A stretch of 28,100 nt of DNA. It comes from CAZEDL01 sp964585245. Lineage in GTDB: Bacteria > Patescibacteriota > Patescibacteriia > Magasanikbacterales > GWA2-37-8. Below, in pieces: positions 15,000 to 23,011 of this stretch. The notes beneath the pieces are model-generated. The model was given only the letters and a program-made list of their open reading frames with translations. It was not told where the DNA came from and searched no databases. The position numbers and the translations under genes are program-made. The stretch spans positions 1 through 28,100 of the forward strand of contig CAZPCV010000015.1 of NCBI GenBank assembly GCA_964585245.1, given 5' to 3'. The number at the start of each line of letters is the position of its first letter. Within the stretch, counting starts at the first letter, position 1.

Positions 15000-15566
15000 A
15001 TGACCCCACTGTACCTTATTCTTGGCCTACTGGCAATACTCGCTATCTGGTTAATAGCCACCTACAACGGCTTAATTACCAGCAAAAATCGAGTTGACGA
15101 AGCGTCGAGCGATATTGATGTCCAGCTCAAACGTCGGTATGACTTAATTCCAAATTTAGTCGAAACGGTCAAAGGCTACATGACCCACGAACGCGAAACA
15201 CTCGTTAAGCTCACCCAAGCTCGCACAGCAGCCATGACTTCTAATAGCAATCCGCAAGCTACCTTGGCCGAACGCGAACAAGCCGAAAACATGTTAAGCG
15301 GTACACTCAAAACATTGTTTGCGGTGACCGAAAATTACCCAGAACTTAAAGCCAACCAAAATTTTTTGCAATTGCAAGACGAAATTACTGATACCGAAAA
15401 CAAAATTCAGGCTTCGCGTCGCTTTTACAACGGCAATGTTCGTGATTTCAACACCAAAATTCAAGTCTTCCCTACCAATTTATTTGCTGGCATGATGCAT
15501 TTCACTAAATATGAATTCTTCCAGGCCGAAGCCGGCGAACGCCAGAATGTAAAAGTACAATTTTAA
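15000..15566 (+). CDS. lemA: LemA family protein
   Basis: 188 residues with one N-terminal TM (about 4-21) and an all-helical domain. The family hallmark is clear: YNGLITSKNRVDEASSDIDV, then LKRRYDLIPNLVETVKGYM, and near the C-terminus ENKIQASRRFYNGNVRDFN. LemA proteins are membrane-anchored four-helix proteins of unknown biochemical role, often next to the protease htpX or TPM-domain genes. Here htpX is three genes downstream on the same strand, with two unknown genes between. It is divergent from rseP, 88 nt apart; I see no strong promoter there. Confidence 0.95.
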   Translation: MTPLYLILGLLAILAIWLIATYNGLITSKNRVDEASSDIDVQLKRRYDLIPNLVETVKGYMTHERETLVKLTQARTAAMTSNSNPQATLAEREQAENMLSGTLKTLFAVTENYPELKANQNFLQLQDEITDTENKIQASRRFYNGNVRDFNTKIQVFPTNLFAGMMHFTKYEFFQAEAGERQNVKVQF

Positions 15567-15583
15567 ATTTGTTCACTTAATGT

Positions 15584-16228
15584 ATGGCAGATTCCGCCAA
15601 AGGTGATGTTTTATTTTTAGATCAAAATTATAATAGAAGTGAAGCTACGGGTGAAGATGAAGATGATGACGAACAAGAAACAGAATTAACTCCTGAACAG
15701 TCAGAATTTCTTAAGTTATTTTTAGAACAAACCAAGGCTCTCAATGCTACCCACCTAAAAATTTGCGAGGAGCTAGGAAAAATTGATTGTCGACTAGCGC
15801 TGGGCAATAGAACTGCGGAACAACTAAAAAGAAATGCTGCTGACATTGAAAATACGGCAGAAATAATAAATGAACTGCATGCCCAATCAATATATTTAGA
15901 CAAATTATTTACCGAAAAATTCCCCTCTCTAGAAGTCGCCTCCCCGGTGCGAAAGAAGGATTTGCTAGATAAGACACAAGAGAAAGCAATGCAGAAGGGT
16001 ACAACTTTACGCGACCAATACACTGATATATTGAACAATATTCTAGCTCGTTTCACTATTTTAAACGATCTCGTAGAACACGTTTTTCGACCTGATAACG
16101 GCACTGTTTACGCAAAGGATATAAAAAATTATTTACAGACTTTGAACGACTACACCCAAACATTTTCCGATCATTTTGCTAAATTTGCTAAAAGTACCAT
16201 GGAGCAGTACTCCTCCTCACTTAATTAA
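15584..16228 (+). CDS. unknown helical protein between lemA and htpX
   Basis: 214 residues, no signal peptide and no TM segment, so probably cytosolic. The N-terminus has an acidic run (GEDEDDDEQETE, 23-34), followed by amphipathic helices for most of the length (about 38-115 and 125-210) with Leu/Ile spacing typical of coiled coils. Two cysteines (C61, C69) do not form a recognisable motif. I recognise no family. It begins 17 nt after lemA and lies 17 nt before the next ORF, so it belongs to the lemA-htpX transcript. Base composition looks more AT-rich than in lemA and htpX. Confidence 0.75.
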   Translation: MADSAKGDVLFLDQNYNRSEATGEDEDDDEQETELTPEQSEFLKLFLEQTKALNATHLKICEELGKIDCRLALGNRTAEQLKRNAADIENTAEIINELHAQSIYLDKLFTEKFPSLEVASPVRKKDLLDKTQEKAMQKGTTLRDQYTDILNNILARFTILNDLVEHVFRPDNGTVYAKDIKNYLQTLNDYTQTFSDHFAKFAKSTMEQYSSSLN

Positions 16229-16245
16229 ATCTTTTTTATAATACA

Positions 16246-16503
16246 GTGATAAAAAGACCAAAAAAAATACCGATTGACTCAAAAATTGCTCGAACGACTG
16301 CTTTAATGGCCGTTCTTTTAGCCGATCCGAAAGAAATAAATATAGATATTAAAGAAGAAAGAAAGCGTTCTGATAGATATGGATCGTATATTCAATTAAA
16401 AACAGAAATCGAAACTGACCAACCCAATGATAAAAATGAAATTCCTCAACCAAATCAATTTAAAGATACTCCTAACGAAAATTACTTTAAAATAAATCGC
16501 TAG
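16246..16503 (+). CDS. unknown 85-aa basic/charged protein upstream of htpX
   Basis: Opens with GTG at 16246 and stops 2 nt before the htpX ATG, which favours a real, translationally coupled gene. It is Lys- and Arg-rich at the start (IKRPKKIPIDSK), has one mildly hydrophobic stretch (ARTTALMAVLLAD, 15-27) too short for a membrane span, and a polar Asn/Pro/Asp-rich tail that looks disordered. No family is recognised. The AT-rich codon use is unlike htpX. Confidence 0.55.
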   Translation: MIKRPKKIPIDSKIARTTALMAVLLADPKEINIDIKEERKRSDRYGSYIQLKTEIETDQPNDKNEIPQPNQFKDTPNENYFKINR

Positions 16504-16505
16504 TT

Positions 16506-17402
16506 ATGTACTCTCAAATCGACTCCAACAAACGTCGCAGCATTATTTTGATGATGGTTTTTGCCACTATTGTTATTGGGCTTGGTTATCTTTACAGCCT
16601 CGCTACCGGCGACACCTCTTATGGCGGAGTATGGCTAGCAATCATTATTTCGTTCGGCTCGACCGCGATCTCCTACTTTCAGGGCGACAAAATTGCTCTA
16701 GCCACCAGTGGCGCCCAGCCGATTGCCAAAACCGATAACCCCTATTTATACAATTTGGTGGAAAATCTGTGCATTGCTTCCGGCGTGCCTTCTCCCAAAA
16801 TTTACCTGATCGAAGATGACGCCATTAACGCGTTTGCCACCGGCCGCAAACCGGAGCTGGCCTCCATCGCCGTTACACGCGGCGCATTAGAAAAACTAGA
16901 AAACGAAGAATTAGAAGGCGTGCTGGCGCACGAATTATCGCATGTACAAAATTATGATATCCGCTTCATGACATTGGTCGCAGTGCTGGTCGGCGCGGTT
17001 TCGATTTTATCGAATATTTTTTTACGTTCCCGCCTCTGGGGCGGAGGGCGTCGCAGCAATGATCGCGAAGGAGGCAATCAATTAGCGTTAGTTTTCATGA
17101 TCGTTGGCATTGTATTAGCAATCCTATCCCCTCTCATTGCCGAGTTAATTAAGCTGGCTATTTCCCGTCGTCGTGAATATTTGGCTGATGCTTCGGGTTC
17201 TCTTCTCACCCGCTACCCAGAAGGGCTGGCTAGAGCATTAGAAAAAATCGCCGTCGAAAATCAACCGATGGCTTCGGCTTCTTCGGCTACCGCTCATTTG
17301 TTTTTATCTAATCCGTTTGGCTCAAACAAATTTAAATCACTTTTTTCTACTCACCCGCCGCTCGAAGAGCGAATTAAAAAATTACGCGAGATGGGGAGTT
17401 AA
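16506..17402 (+). CDS. htpX: M48 membrane zinc protease HtpX
   Basis: HtpX-family integral-membrane metalloprotease that degrades misfolded membrane proteins. The 298 residues have TM helices at about 11-31 and 40-58, the zinc motif HELSH (H142-E143-x2-H146), two further TM helices (about 154-172 and 193-215), and the third zinc ligand E224 in RRREYLADA. The C-terminus carries STHPPLEERIKKLREM as in other HtpX. The length is normal. It is co-transcribed with lemA and the two unknown genes between them. Its 3' end faces the minus-strand gene 17487. Confidence 0.96.
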   Translation: MYSQIDSNKRRSIILMMVFATIVIGLGYLYSLATGDTSYGGVWLAIIISFGSTAISYFQGDKIALATSGAQPIAKTDNPYLYNLVENLCIASGVPSPKIYLIEDDAINAFATGRKPELASIAVTRGALEKLENEELEGVLAHELSHVQNYDIRFMTLVAVLVGAVSILSNIFLRSRLWGGGRRSNDREGGNQLALVFMIVGIVLAILSPLIAELIKLAISRRREYLADASGSLLTRYPEGLARALEKIAVENQPMASASSATAHLFLSNPFGSNKFKSLFSTHPPLEERIKKLREMGS

Positions 17403-17486
17403 TATTTTTCCCGGTTAAAAAATACTGTAGAACCTAGGCCAGATTGTCGCTAAGCAAAGACAGTTGCGCCAAAATTAAATGTTGTC

Positions 17487-17870
17487 TTATATTCTCCAAC
17501 GCGTTCCAAACAAATTACCGCCTTCCGGCCCTCTTAAAATCGCACTGGCTGCCGCAATTCCTTCAGAATCAACTCTTCCTTCGCCTTCTATCTTGAGACA
17601 CTTTGGTTCCCCTACTACCTCGTTTTGAGTTTCCATTTCTACCAGTTTCGAACCATCCCTTTCTGCTGCAGACTCTTTCTTGCCCGCAATTTTTTCTACC
17701 ACTCTATACCGCATTATTTCCAAATCTTGTTCGGTAAAATCTACGCGCGCACTCATATCTAAAGCCCCCAATAAATGATGCTGTAATTTAGCCAAAACTC
17801 TTTCTTCTTCTGGCGTGCGATTGAGGGCGTCTCGCAAAGCGACGAGAGCTTCGTCATAAAAATTTACCAT
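17487..17870 (-). CDS. unknown small protein, paralog of 17974-18471
   Basis: 127 residues from the ATG at 17870. A GTG start at 17927 would add 19 residues, but similarity to the neighbour begins only after the ATG, so the ATG is preferred. The first 65 residues align with the upstream neighbour: EAxxALxxxLxxxxxxERxxxKLxxHL, then an F-x-E/D-rich helix, ending AGKxEAA. The second half (Gly-rich, ending NLFGTRWRI) has no counterpart. No signal, TM or catalytic motif is visible. It is the last gene of the unit starting with the phosphohexomutase. Confidence 0.65.
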   Translation of the reverse strand: MVNFYDEALVALRDALNRTPEEERVLAKLQHHLLGALDMSARVDFTEQDLEIMRYRVVEKIAGKKESAAERDGSKLVEMETQNEVVGEPKCLKIEGEGRVDSEGIAAASAILRGPEGGNLFGTRWRI

Positions 17871-17973
17871 ATTTTGACATGCTATTCGTATAAAATTTTT
17901 ATTCCACACATTATTCGACTCACACACCGCAACCGACGAAACGCCCTCAGAATTTTGTGACTTTATCTAATTG

Positions 17974-18471
17974 TTACCTCCTTCCCTTCCCAGTCTGATC
18001 TTCTCGTAGTCTAGCAATTTCTGCTTCTTGTTCTCGAAATTCTCTCAGCAACTTTTTTACTTTTTTTATATCAAAATCTGCATTTGCTTCCATAAATGAA
18101 CGTAATACAGCTCTGCGTTCCTTTGCGCTTAACCCACTAAACATGCCGGGAAACACCTCTCGTTCTTTACCTGTTGCTCTATCACGCATTTTTTGCCCTG
18201 ATACTTTAGGAATCTCAAAAGATTGAGGTGGCAAAAATGCAGGTCTTTCACCACCGACCTCCCTGGCCGCTTCTGCTTTGCCAGCTCGATACTCTTTAAT
18301 TATTTCATCTATACGAGCTTCTTCATCAGCAGAAAATTCCTCTGACGCCTCCCAAGACAGATGGCGCAACAACTTACCAAACAATCTTTCATCACGATTG
18401 CTTAAAGCAAGTCCTTCCAACAGAGCCATCTTGGCCTCTTTTAACCGATCATACCTGCTAGGACCAAACAT
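17974..18471 (-). CDS. unknown helical protein, paralog of 17487-17870
   Basis: 165 residues. Residues about 11-72 share the helical repeat unit with the gene downstream (EAKMALLEGLALSNRDERL, KLLRHLSWEA, then EYRAGKAEAA). The rest is a charged C-terminal region: a Pro-containing middle (about 75-105), then GLSAKERRAVLRSFMEANAD and a long basic helix (VKKLLREFREQEAEIARLRE). No signal peptide, TM or active-site motif is visible, so it is probably cytosolic. The start is 4 nt after the phosphohexomutase stop, indicating co-translation. I recognise no family. Confidence 0.7.
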   Translation of the reverse strand: MFGPSRYDRLKEAKMALLEGLALSNRDERLFGKLLRHLSWEASEEFSADEEARIDEIIKEYRAGKAEAAREVGGERPAFLPPQSFEIPKVSGQKMRDRATGKEREVFPGMFSGLSAKERRAVLRSFMEANADFDIKKVKKLLREFREQEAEIARLREDQTGKGRR

Positions 18472-18475
18472 AAAA

Positions 18476-19834
18476 TTAGCGATTAATTACTCTACTCACC
18501 TCCGTTACTTTTTCGGCCATAGCTGACACGGTATTTGCTTCCAAATTCAACCGAAGCAACGGCTCGGTGTTGCTGGCTCGCACATTAAACCATCCCCAAT
18601 CGAAACGAAATGACACACCATCTAGGCGGCTAATAGCGGTGGCTTTATTTTCGTATTCATTTTCTAATTTGACTAACACTGCTTTCGGATCAGCCACTTT
18701 AAAATTTATTTCCCCGGAATGGGCATACTTTTTGAGCGGAGCTATAATCTGGCTGAGCGTTCGGCCTTCTCGCGAGAGCAGCCGGAGCACATACAGCAAC
18801 GACAAATCAGACGATTCCACGTCGGTTAACTCATGATAATACAAATGTCCCGACAGCTCGCTGGCGAATTGTGCTTTACTTTCTTTCATCATTTTTTTGA
18901 TTTTGGCGTGCCCGGGTGGGCAGGCTTCTACCCTGGTCGCACCGGCCTTAAACCAAGCCTCGGCCACCACTTGGCTCGAAGTTAATCCGAATAACATATT
19001 TGCCTTAGGATGATCGCGTAATACTTCTAGACCGAGCAGCGCTCCGACAAACGACGCTTCTACCACCTCGCCCTTTTCGTCTACCAGGCCGATGCGATCG
19101 CAATCGCCGTCGAGCGCAAAGCCAAAATCAGCGTTGAGCTCTTTCACTTTGGCCTGGAGCGCACGCAACGTTTCGGTTTTGAGCGGATTAGCTTCGTGAT
19201 TAGGAAAAGTCCCGTCTGGCTCTAAGTACAAATACTCAACACTAACCGGCACTTTTTTTAGCCAATACGGGAAGGTAGCGGCGGCCATGCCATTGCCTGC
19301 ATCGATCACGATTTTAAGCGGCTTAATTTCCGCCGGTTTAACCAAAGAAAATATCCGTTGTTCATACTCGGGCAACGGGTCACGTTTCTGCAATGATCCC
19401 AGGGTGGCGGCCGGAGAAAAATTTGTTTCTAGGCAGGGCAAAAAGCTGACACCGGGCACCGAAGTGCCGTTTTTAAGGGTCGCTTTGAAGCCGTTATACT
19501 CCGCCGGATTATGGCTCGCGGTAATCATGATGCCACCCATCGATTCGGGAAATTGCGTACACGAAAAATTGAACAAGGGCGTAGAGACCAGCCCGATATC
19601 AAGCGCGTTGAAGCCGGCTTCCCGGATACCCCGGATCACTTCGGCTTGAAACCCTGGGCTCGACGGCCGCATATCACGACCAACAATCACCACCTTGCCA
19701 TCACCACTCGCTTGAGACTGTTCTTTGAGCCAGGTTACAAAGTAATACCCAACCCGATAGGCTAATTCAGGCGACAACTCGGACGCGACCAACCCACGAA
19801 TATCATAGGCTTTAAAAATGTGCTGAGGAATCAT
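18476..19834 (-). CDS. manB: phosphomannomutase/phosphoglucomutase
   Basis: Alpha-D-phosphohexomutase that interconverts hexose 6- and 1-phosphates, feeding nucleotide-sugar synthesis for glycans and cell-surface polysaccharide. The 452 residues show the four-domain pattern: the catalytic phosphoserine loop TASHNP (S107), the metal loop DGDCDRIG (D242, D244, D246), the sugar-specificity loop ELSGH (326-330), and the C-terminal phosphate-binding RASNTEPLLRL. The sugar loop with E-x-S-G-H and the length of about 450 match PMM/PGM enzymes, many of which accept both mannose and glucose phosphates, so the exact substrate is open. It is divergent from clpC, with a shared regulatory region. Confidence 0.92.
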   Translation of the reverse strand: MIPQHIFKAYDIRGLVASELSPELAYRVGYYFVTWLKEQSQASGDGKVVIVGRDMRPSSPGFQAEVIRGIREAGFNALDIGLVSTPLFNFSCTQFPESMGGIMITASHNPAEYNGFKATLKNGTSVPGVSFLPCLETNFSPAATLGSLQKRDPLPEYEQRIFSLVKPAEIKPLKIVIDAGNGMAAATFPYWLKKVPVSVEYLYLEPDGTFPNHEANPLKTETLRALQAKVKELNADFGFALDGDCDRIGLVDEKGEVVEASFVGALLGLEVLRDHPKANMLFGLTSSQVVAEAWFKAGATRVEACPPGHAKIKKMMKESKAQFASELSGHLYYHELTDVESSDLSLLYVLRLLSREGRTLSQIIAPLKKYAHSGEINFKVADPKAVLVKLENEYENKATAISRLDGVSFRFDWGWFNVRASNTEPLLRLNLEANTVSAMAEKVTEVSRVINR

Positions 19835-19854
19835 AGAAATTGAGTAATATTGTT

Positions 19855-19883
19855 TTGACTTGGGCCTAAAAAAATTGTATACT
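19855..19883 (+). promoter_or_regulatory. sigma70-type promoter of clpC
   Basis: TTGACT (19855-19860), an exact 17-nt spacer with an A-tract, and TATACT (19878-19883): each hexamer is one base off consensus. The start is expected around 19890, giving a leader of about 36 nt before the clpC ATG. On the opposite strand a TACAAT overlaps the same -10 and could serve the divergent phosphohexomutase gene. Confidence 0.8.
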
Positions 19884-19885
19884 AT

Positions 19886-19903
19886 CTGTACTTTTTAGTA
19901 CAG
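19886..19903. promoter_or_regulatory. perfect inverted repeat over the clpC start site, candidate operator
   Basis: CTGTACT-TTTT-AGTACAG, a perfect 7-bp inverted repeat, begins 3 nt after the -10 box and covers the expected +1. It matches neither the HrcA CIRCE element nor the CtsR heptad repeat known to control clp genes. It may be bound by a dimeric repressor, or act as an mRNA 5' hairpin. Confidence 0.55.
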
Positions 19904-19925
19904 AGTTAACTGATTTTTATCTCTT

Positions 19926-22466
19926 ATGAATCTAATCGAGCGTTTTTCAGCTCATCTCAAAGAAACCTTAGCCAGAGGGATTCGCGTAGCCATAGAAACC
20001 AATGCTCCTCGGGTCGAGCCGGTGCACCTGTTTTTTGCGCTGGCCGGACAAAAAGGTTCGGTTGGAGCCGAAATAATCAGCCGTTTTAAACTAAATCCCA
20101 AAACCTTGGAACAAGCCCTCGCATCCATCAGCGCCCGCAAAGAGCTGCGCCGAGGCCCGGTGAAAGAAAAAGAACTACCCCAATTGTCGGAAAGCAGCAA
20201 AATCGCGCTCGAAAAAGCTATGCTGGTTGCCGAGGCAAATCAGCACGCGTACATCGGCACGGAACATCTCTTGTCCGGGCTCATACAACTGGGCGACCAA
20301 TCATTATTCGAACTCCTCAGCCTCAACGGTGTGAAACCATCCGAAGTAGAAAAACAACTAGCCACCGTCTTATCGAACGCTACGCAATTTCCTCGTCTCA
20401 CTGAAATAGCCGATGTAGCAGAACATATTCAAGATCAAATGCCCGACGGCTTGCCCCCGCTCGAAGGTGGGCACCATCATTCTCATCCGAGTACCAGCAA
20501 AGGCCGAGGCAAAGACAGTGCTCTTGATTTTTTTGCAACCAATTTGACCCGAGCTGATTTACAAAAAAATATTGATCCGGTGATTGGCCGGGATGCCGAA
20601 ATTACGCGCGTTATCCAAATTTTATCGCGGCGCACCAAAAATAATCCGGTACTCCTCGGCGAGCCGGGCGTAGGCAAAACAGCGATTGTCGAAGGCTTGG
20701 CCAAAAAAATTATGGCTGGCGAAGTACCAGATACACTCCTCAACAAAAAGATTTATTCCCTTGATATGGGGCTCCTGATTGCGGGCACGATTTATCGCGG
20801 CGAATTCGAGTCACGCTTGCGCCAAGTGATGGAAGAAGTGAACGCTAACCCGAATATTATTCTGTTTATTGATGAAATCCACAACATCGTGGGTGCCGGC
20901 TCGAATCAAGGCACAATGGACGCGGGCAACATCTTGAAACCAGCACTCTCACGCGGCACTATCCGCTGTATTGGCGCCACCACCCCGGCAGAATTTAAAA
21001 AATATATCGAAAGCGATGCGGCTCTCGAACGGCGTTTTCAACCCGTTACCGTACCCGAGCCCAGCCTCGCCGATACGGTGCATATTTTGCACGGAATTAA
21101 AGCGAATTACGAACAGTATCACGGCGTAGAAATTACGGACGAAGCCGTGGAAACAGCCGTCAAATTAGCCGACCGCTATATCAGTAATAAATTTCTACCG
21201 GATAAAGCCATCGACCTCATTGATGAAACAGCCGCTGCCAAACGTCTGACTGTCAAATCCTCGACCTGGCAAACCAAATTAGCTAGGCTGCAACAAAAAT
21301 TAGAAAAAACAATTTTAGCCAAAGAAGAAGCCGCCAGCGCAGACAAATTCGCCGAAGCGGTACAGCAAAAAGAACTAGAAGATACATTGCGTGCCGAAAT
21401 CAAAGAGGCTCAAGACAAAATTAACGAAACGACCAAATCTAAAAACGGTAAAAAAATCAAACCGCTCGCTACCGTAACAGCCGATGACGTGCTGGCGCAA
21501 GTGGCGCGCATTATTCATACCTCGCCCTCTGAATTACGCCGCCAGACCAACCAAGACTGGCACGTGCTCGAAACGCAATTAAAAAGCCGCATTGTCGGGC
21601 AAGACGAAGTTATCCGATCGCTCAGCCAGCATATTTACCAAGCCCAGCTAGGTTTGTCACACCCCGACCGACCGCTATTTTCGGCCCTGTTTGTCGGCGA
21701 AAGCGGCGTTGGCAAAACGGAATTGACCAAACAATTAGCTGCCTCGCTCTATCCGGGGCGCGACGCGTTAATCCGGCTCGATATGAGCGAATTCAACGAA
21801 AGTTTCGGAGTATCAAAATTACTGGGCTCCCCTGCCGGCTATGTCGGGTACAAAGAAAGCAATCGCTTTACCGACAAAATCAAGCTTAATCCGCATTGTG
21901 TTATTTTGTTTGATGAAATCGATAAAGCCCACAAAGAAGTCACCAAGCTACTCTTACAAATGCTAGAGAACGGCGAAATCACGGATGCCACTGGCAAGAA
22001 AATTTCTTTAAAACATGCTATACTGATTTTGACCACCTCGTTTGGTACCGAAGACTCCAAAAAAGGGTCGGTCGGATTCGGGAGCGGTGCTACCGAACAA
22101 ACCGCCGAGAAGCAAAAACGCCTGCACGAGCGCCTGAAAGAATATTTTTCGATTGAACTATTGAATCGTCTGGATGAAATATTGCTCTTTAACCCGTTAT
22201 CCAATACAGACCTATTGCGGATTGCCGATTTAGAAATCAAACAACTGAACGAGCGTCTGAGCGCCTATCACACCGAATTAAGCGCAGAGCAGTCATTGCT
22301 AGAACAGCTCTTGGCGAGCTTACCCACAGATTCCAAAGGCGCGCGCGATGTACGCCGCACGGTACGCAACACGATCGAGCGATTGTTAGCAGAAGTGCTT
22401 GGCCAGAAAAAGATTAAACCACACTATCAACTGAAGCGCGAAAAAGATACCTGGCTGATAAAATAG
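19926..22466 (+). CDS. clpC: ClpC-type AAA+ unfoldase
   Basis: Hexameric ATP-driven unfoldase that feeds proteins to ClpP. The 846 residues comprise a Clp N-domain (about 1-150), AAA1 with Walker A GEPGVGKT (245-252) and Walker B FIDEIH (314-319), a short coiled-coil middle domain (about 445-505) as in ClpC rather than the long one of ClpB, and AAA2 with Walker A GESGVGKT (591-598) and Walker B LFDEID (661-666). A VGF tripeptide (716-718) sits where ClpC/ClpA/ClpX carry the ClpP-docking loop, so ClpP pairing is likely. The linker has a histidine cluster, GGHHHSHP (181-188). It is the first gene of a run of plus-strand genes, behind the promoter at 19855. Confidence 0.95.
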   Translation: MNLIERFSAHLKETLARGIRVAIETNAPRVEPVHLFFALAGQKGSVGAEIISRFKLNPKTLEQALASISARKELRRGPVKEKELPQLSESSKIALEKAMLVAEANQHAYIGTEHLLSGLIQLGDQSLFELLSLNGVKPSEVEKQLATVLSNATQFPRLTEIADVAEHIQDQMPDGLPPLEGGHHHSHPSTSKGRGKDSALDFFATNLTRADLQKNIDPVIGRDAEITRVIQILSRRTKNNPVLLGEPGVGKTAIVEGLAKKIMAGEVPDTLLNKKIYSLDMGLLIAGTIYRGEFESRLRQVMEEVNANPNIILFIDEIHNIVGAGSNQGTMDAGNILKPALSRGTIRCIGATTPAEFKKYIESDAALERRFQPVTVPEPSLADTVHILHGIKANYEQYHGVEITDEAVETAVKLADRYISNKFLPDKAIDLIDETAAAKRLTVKSSTWQTKLARLQQKLEKTILAKEEAASADKFAEAVQQKELEDTLRAEIKEAQDKINETTKSKNGKKIKPLATVTADDVLAQVARIIHTSPSELRRQTNQDWHVLETQLKSRIVGQDEVIRSLSQHIYQAQLGLSHPDRPLFSALFVGESGVGKTELTKQLAASLYPGRDALIRLDMSEFNESFGVSKLLGSPAGYVGYKESNRFTDKIKLNPHCVILFDEIDKAHKEVTKLLLQMLENGEITDATGKKISLKHAILILTTSFGTEDSKKGSVGFGSGATEQTAEKQKRLHERLKEYFSIELLNRLDEILLFNPLSNTDLLRIADLEIKQLNERLSAYHTELSAEQSLLEQLLASLPTDSKGARDVRRTVRNTIERLLAEVLGQKKIKPHYQLKREKDTWLIK

Positions 22467-22496
22467 CGCCAGGGCTAGCCCTATTATTTTTGTCCC

Positions 22497-22985
22497 ATGG
22501 ACTCTACCACCCCTCCCCAACTATCCGCCGAAGAGCAAGAACAACGGGCCAACCAATTGAATAGTGACCAACAACAGCGCCAACTCGAAGAAAAAGAACA
22601 AGAACGCACCGAGGCCAACGAAAGAACCGACCAACTCAATGATGCGGTGCGCCCGGTTGGCAATGCGTTGTCGGTGATTAACTTTAGAAAAATCCGATCA
22701 ATCGAAAAAGAAATAAGAGAAAAAAATAAAGATATTAAAAAAGCAATAGAAGAAAAAAATAAATTAGGGCGAAAATTATTACGTAAACAGATACGAATAT
22801 TTTTTGAGGCAATTTCCGGAATTGGAATTCCGGCAGCTATTGGCGAGTTCGTATCCTTCCTCCTAAAATCAGAAGAAATAAAAGAAGCTGCCGCCAAAGT
22901 AAAAAAACTTACCAAAGAGGAAGAAAAATTAGAAACTAAAAAATATAATCTAGAAAACCTCTTTAAACGGCAAGAAGAGGCTTAA
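22497..22985 (+). CDS. coiled-coil protein with central hydrophobic segment, unknown
   Basis: 162 residues. A Gln/Glu-rich N-terminal helix (about 8-50), a Lys/Glu-rich coiled coil (about 63-98), a hydrophobic stretch with Gly and Pro (about 99-123, IFFEAISGIGIPAAIGEFVS), then another charged helix (124-160). The middle could be one membrane span or a membrane-dipping helix; there is no signal peptide. No family is recognised. It begins 30 nt after clpC and 26 nt before the beta-propeller gene. The reverse strand is also open here, which follows from the Glu/Gln/Lys codon bias and is not taken as a gene. Confidence 0.7.
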   Translation: MDSTTPPQLSAEEQEQRANQLNSDQQQRQLEEKEQERTEANERTDQLNDAVRPVGNALSVINFRKIRSIEKEIREKNKDIKKAIEEKNKLGRKLLRKQIRIFFEAISGIGIPAAIGEFVSFLLKSEEIKEAAAKVKKLTKEEEKLETKKYNLENLFKRQEEA

Positions 22986-23011
22986 ACACCCCTTGCCCTA
23001 GTAAATAACCT

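Noticed and set aside
15628..16104. 158-codon minus-strand open frame opposite the unknown lemA-side gene.
   Set aside because: It is a Ser/Cys-rich shadow of acidic and lysine codons on the plus strand, with no start or operon context of its own.
17403..17486. Terminator between the converging htpX and 17487 genes.
   Set aside because: Only weak pairings such as TGTC/GACA are visible without a T-run next to a stem, so no terminator is called.
19835..19925. CIRCE or CtsR operator in front of clpC.
   Set aside because: Neither TTAGCACTC-N9-GAGTGCTAA nor the GGTCAAA direct repeat is present; the inverted repeat found is a different sequence.
22484..22915. 143-codon open frame on the minus strand opposite the coiled-coil gene, rich in Ser and Phe.
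   Set aside because: It mirrors the Glu/Lys/Gln codons of the plus-strand coiled coil; the plus-strand protein fits the operon and has normal gaps to its neighbours.
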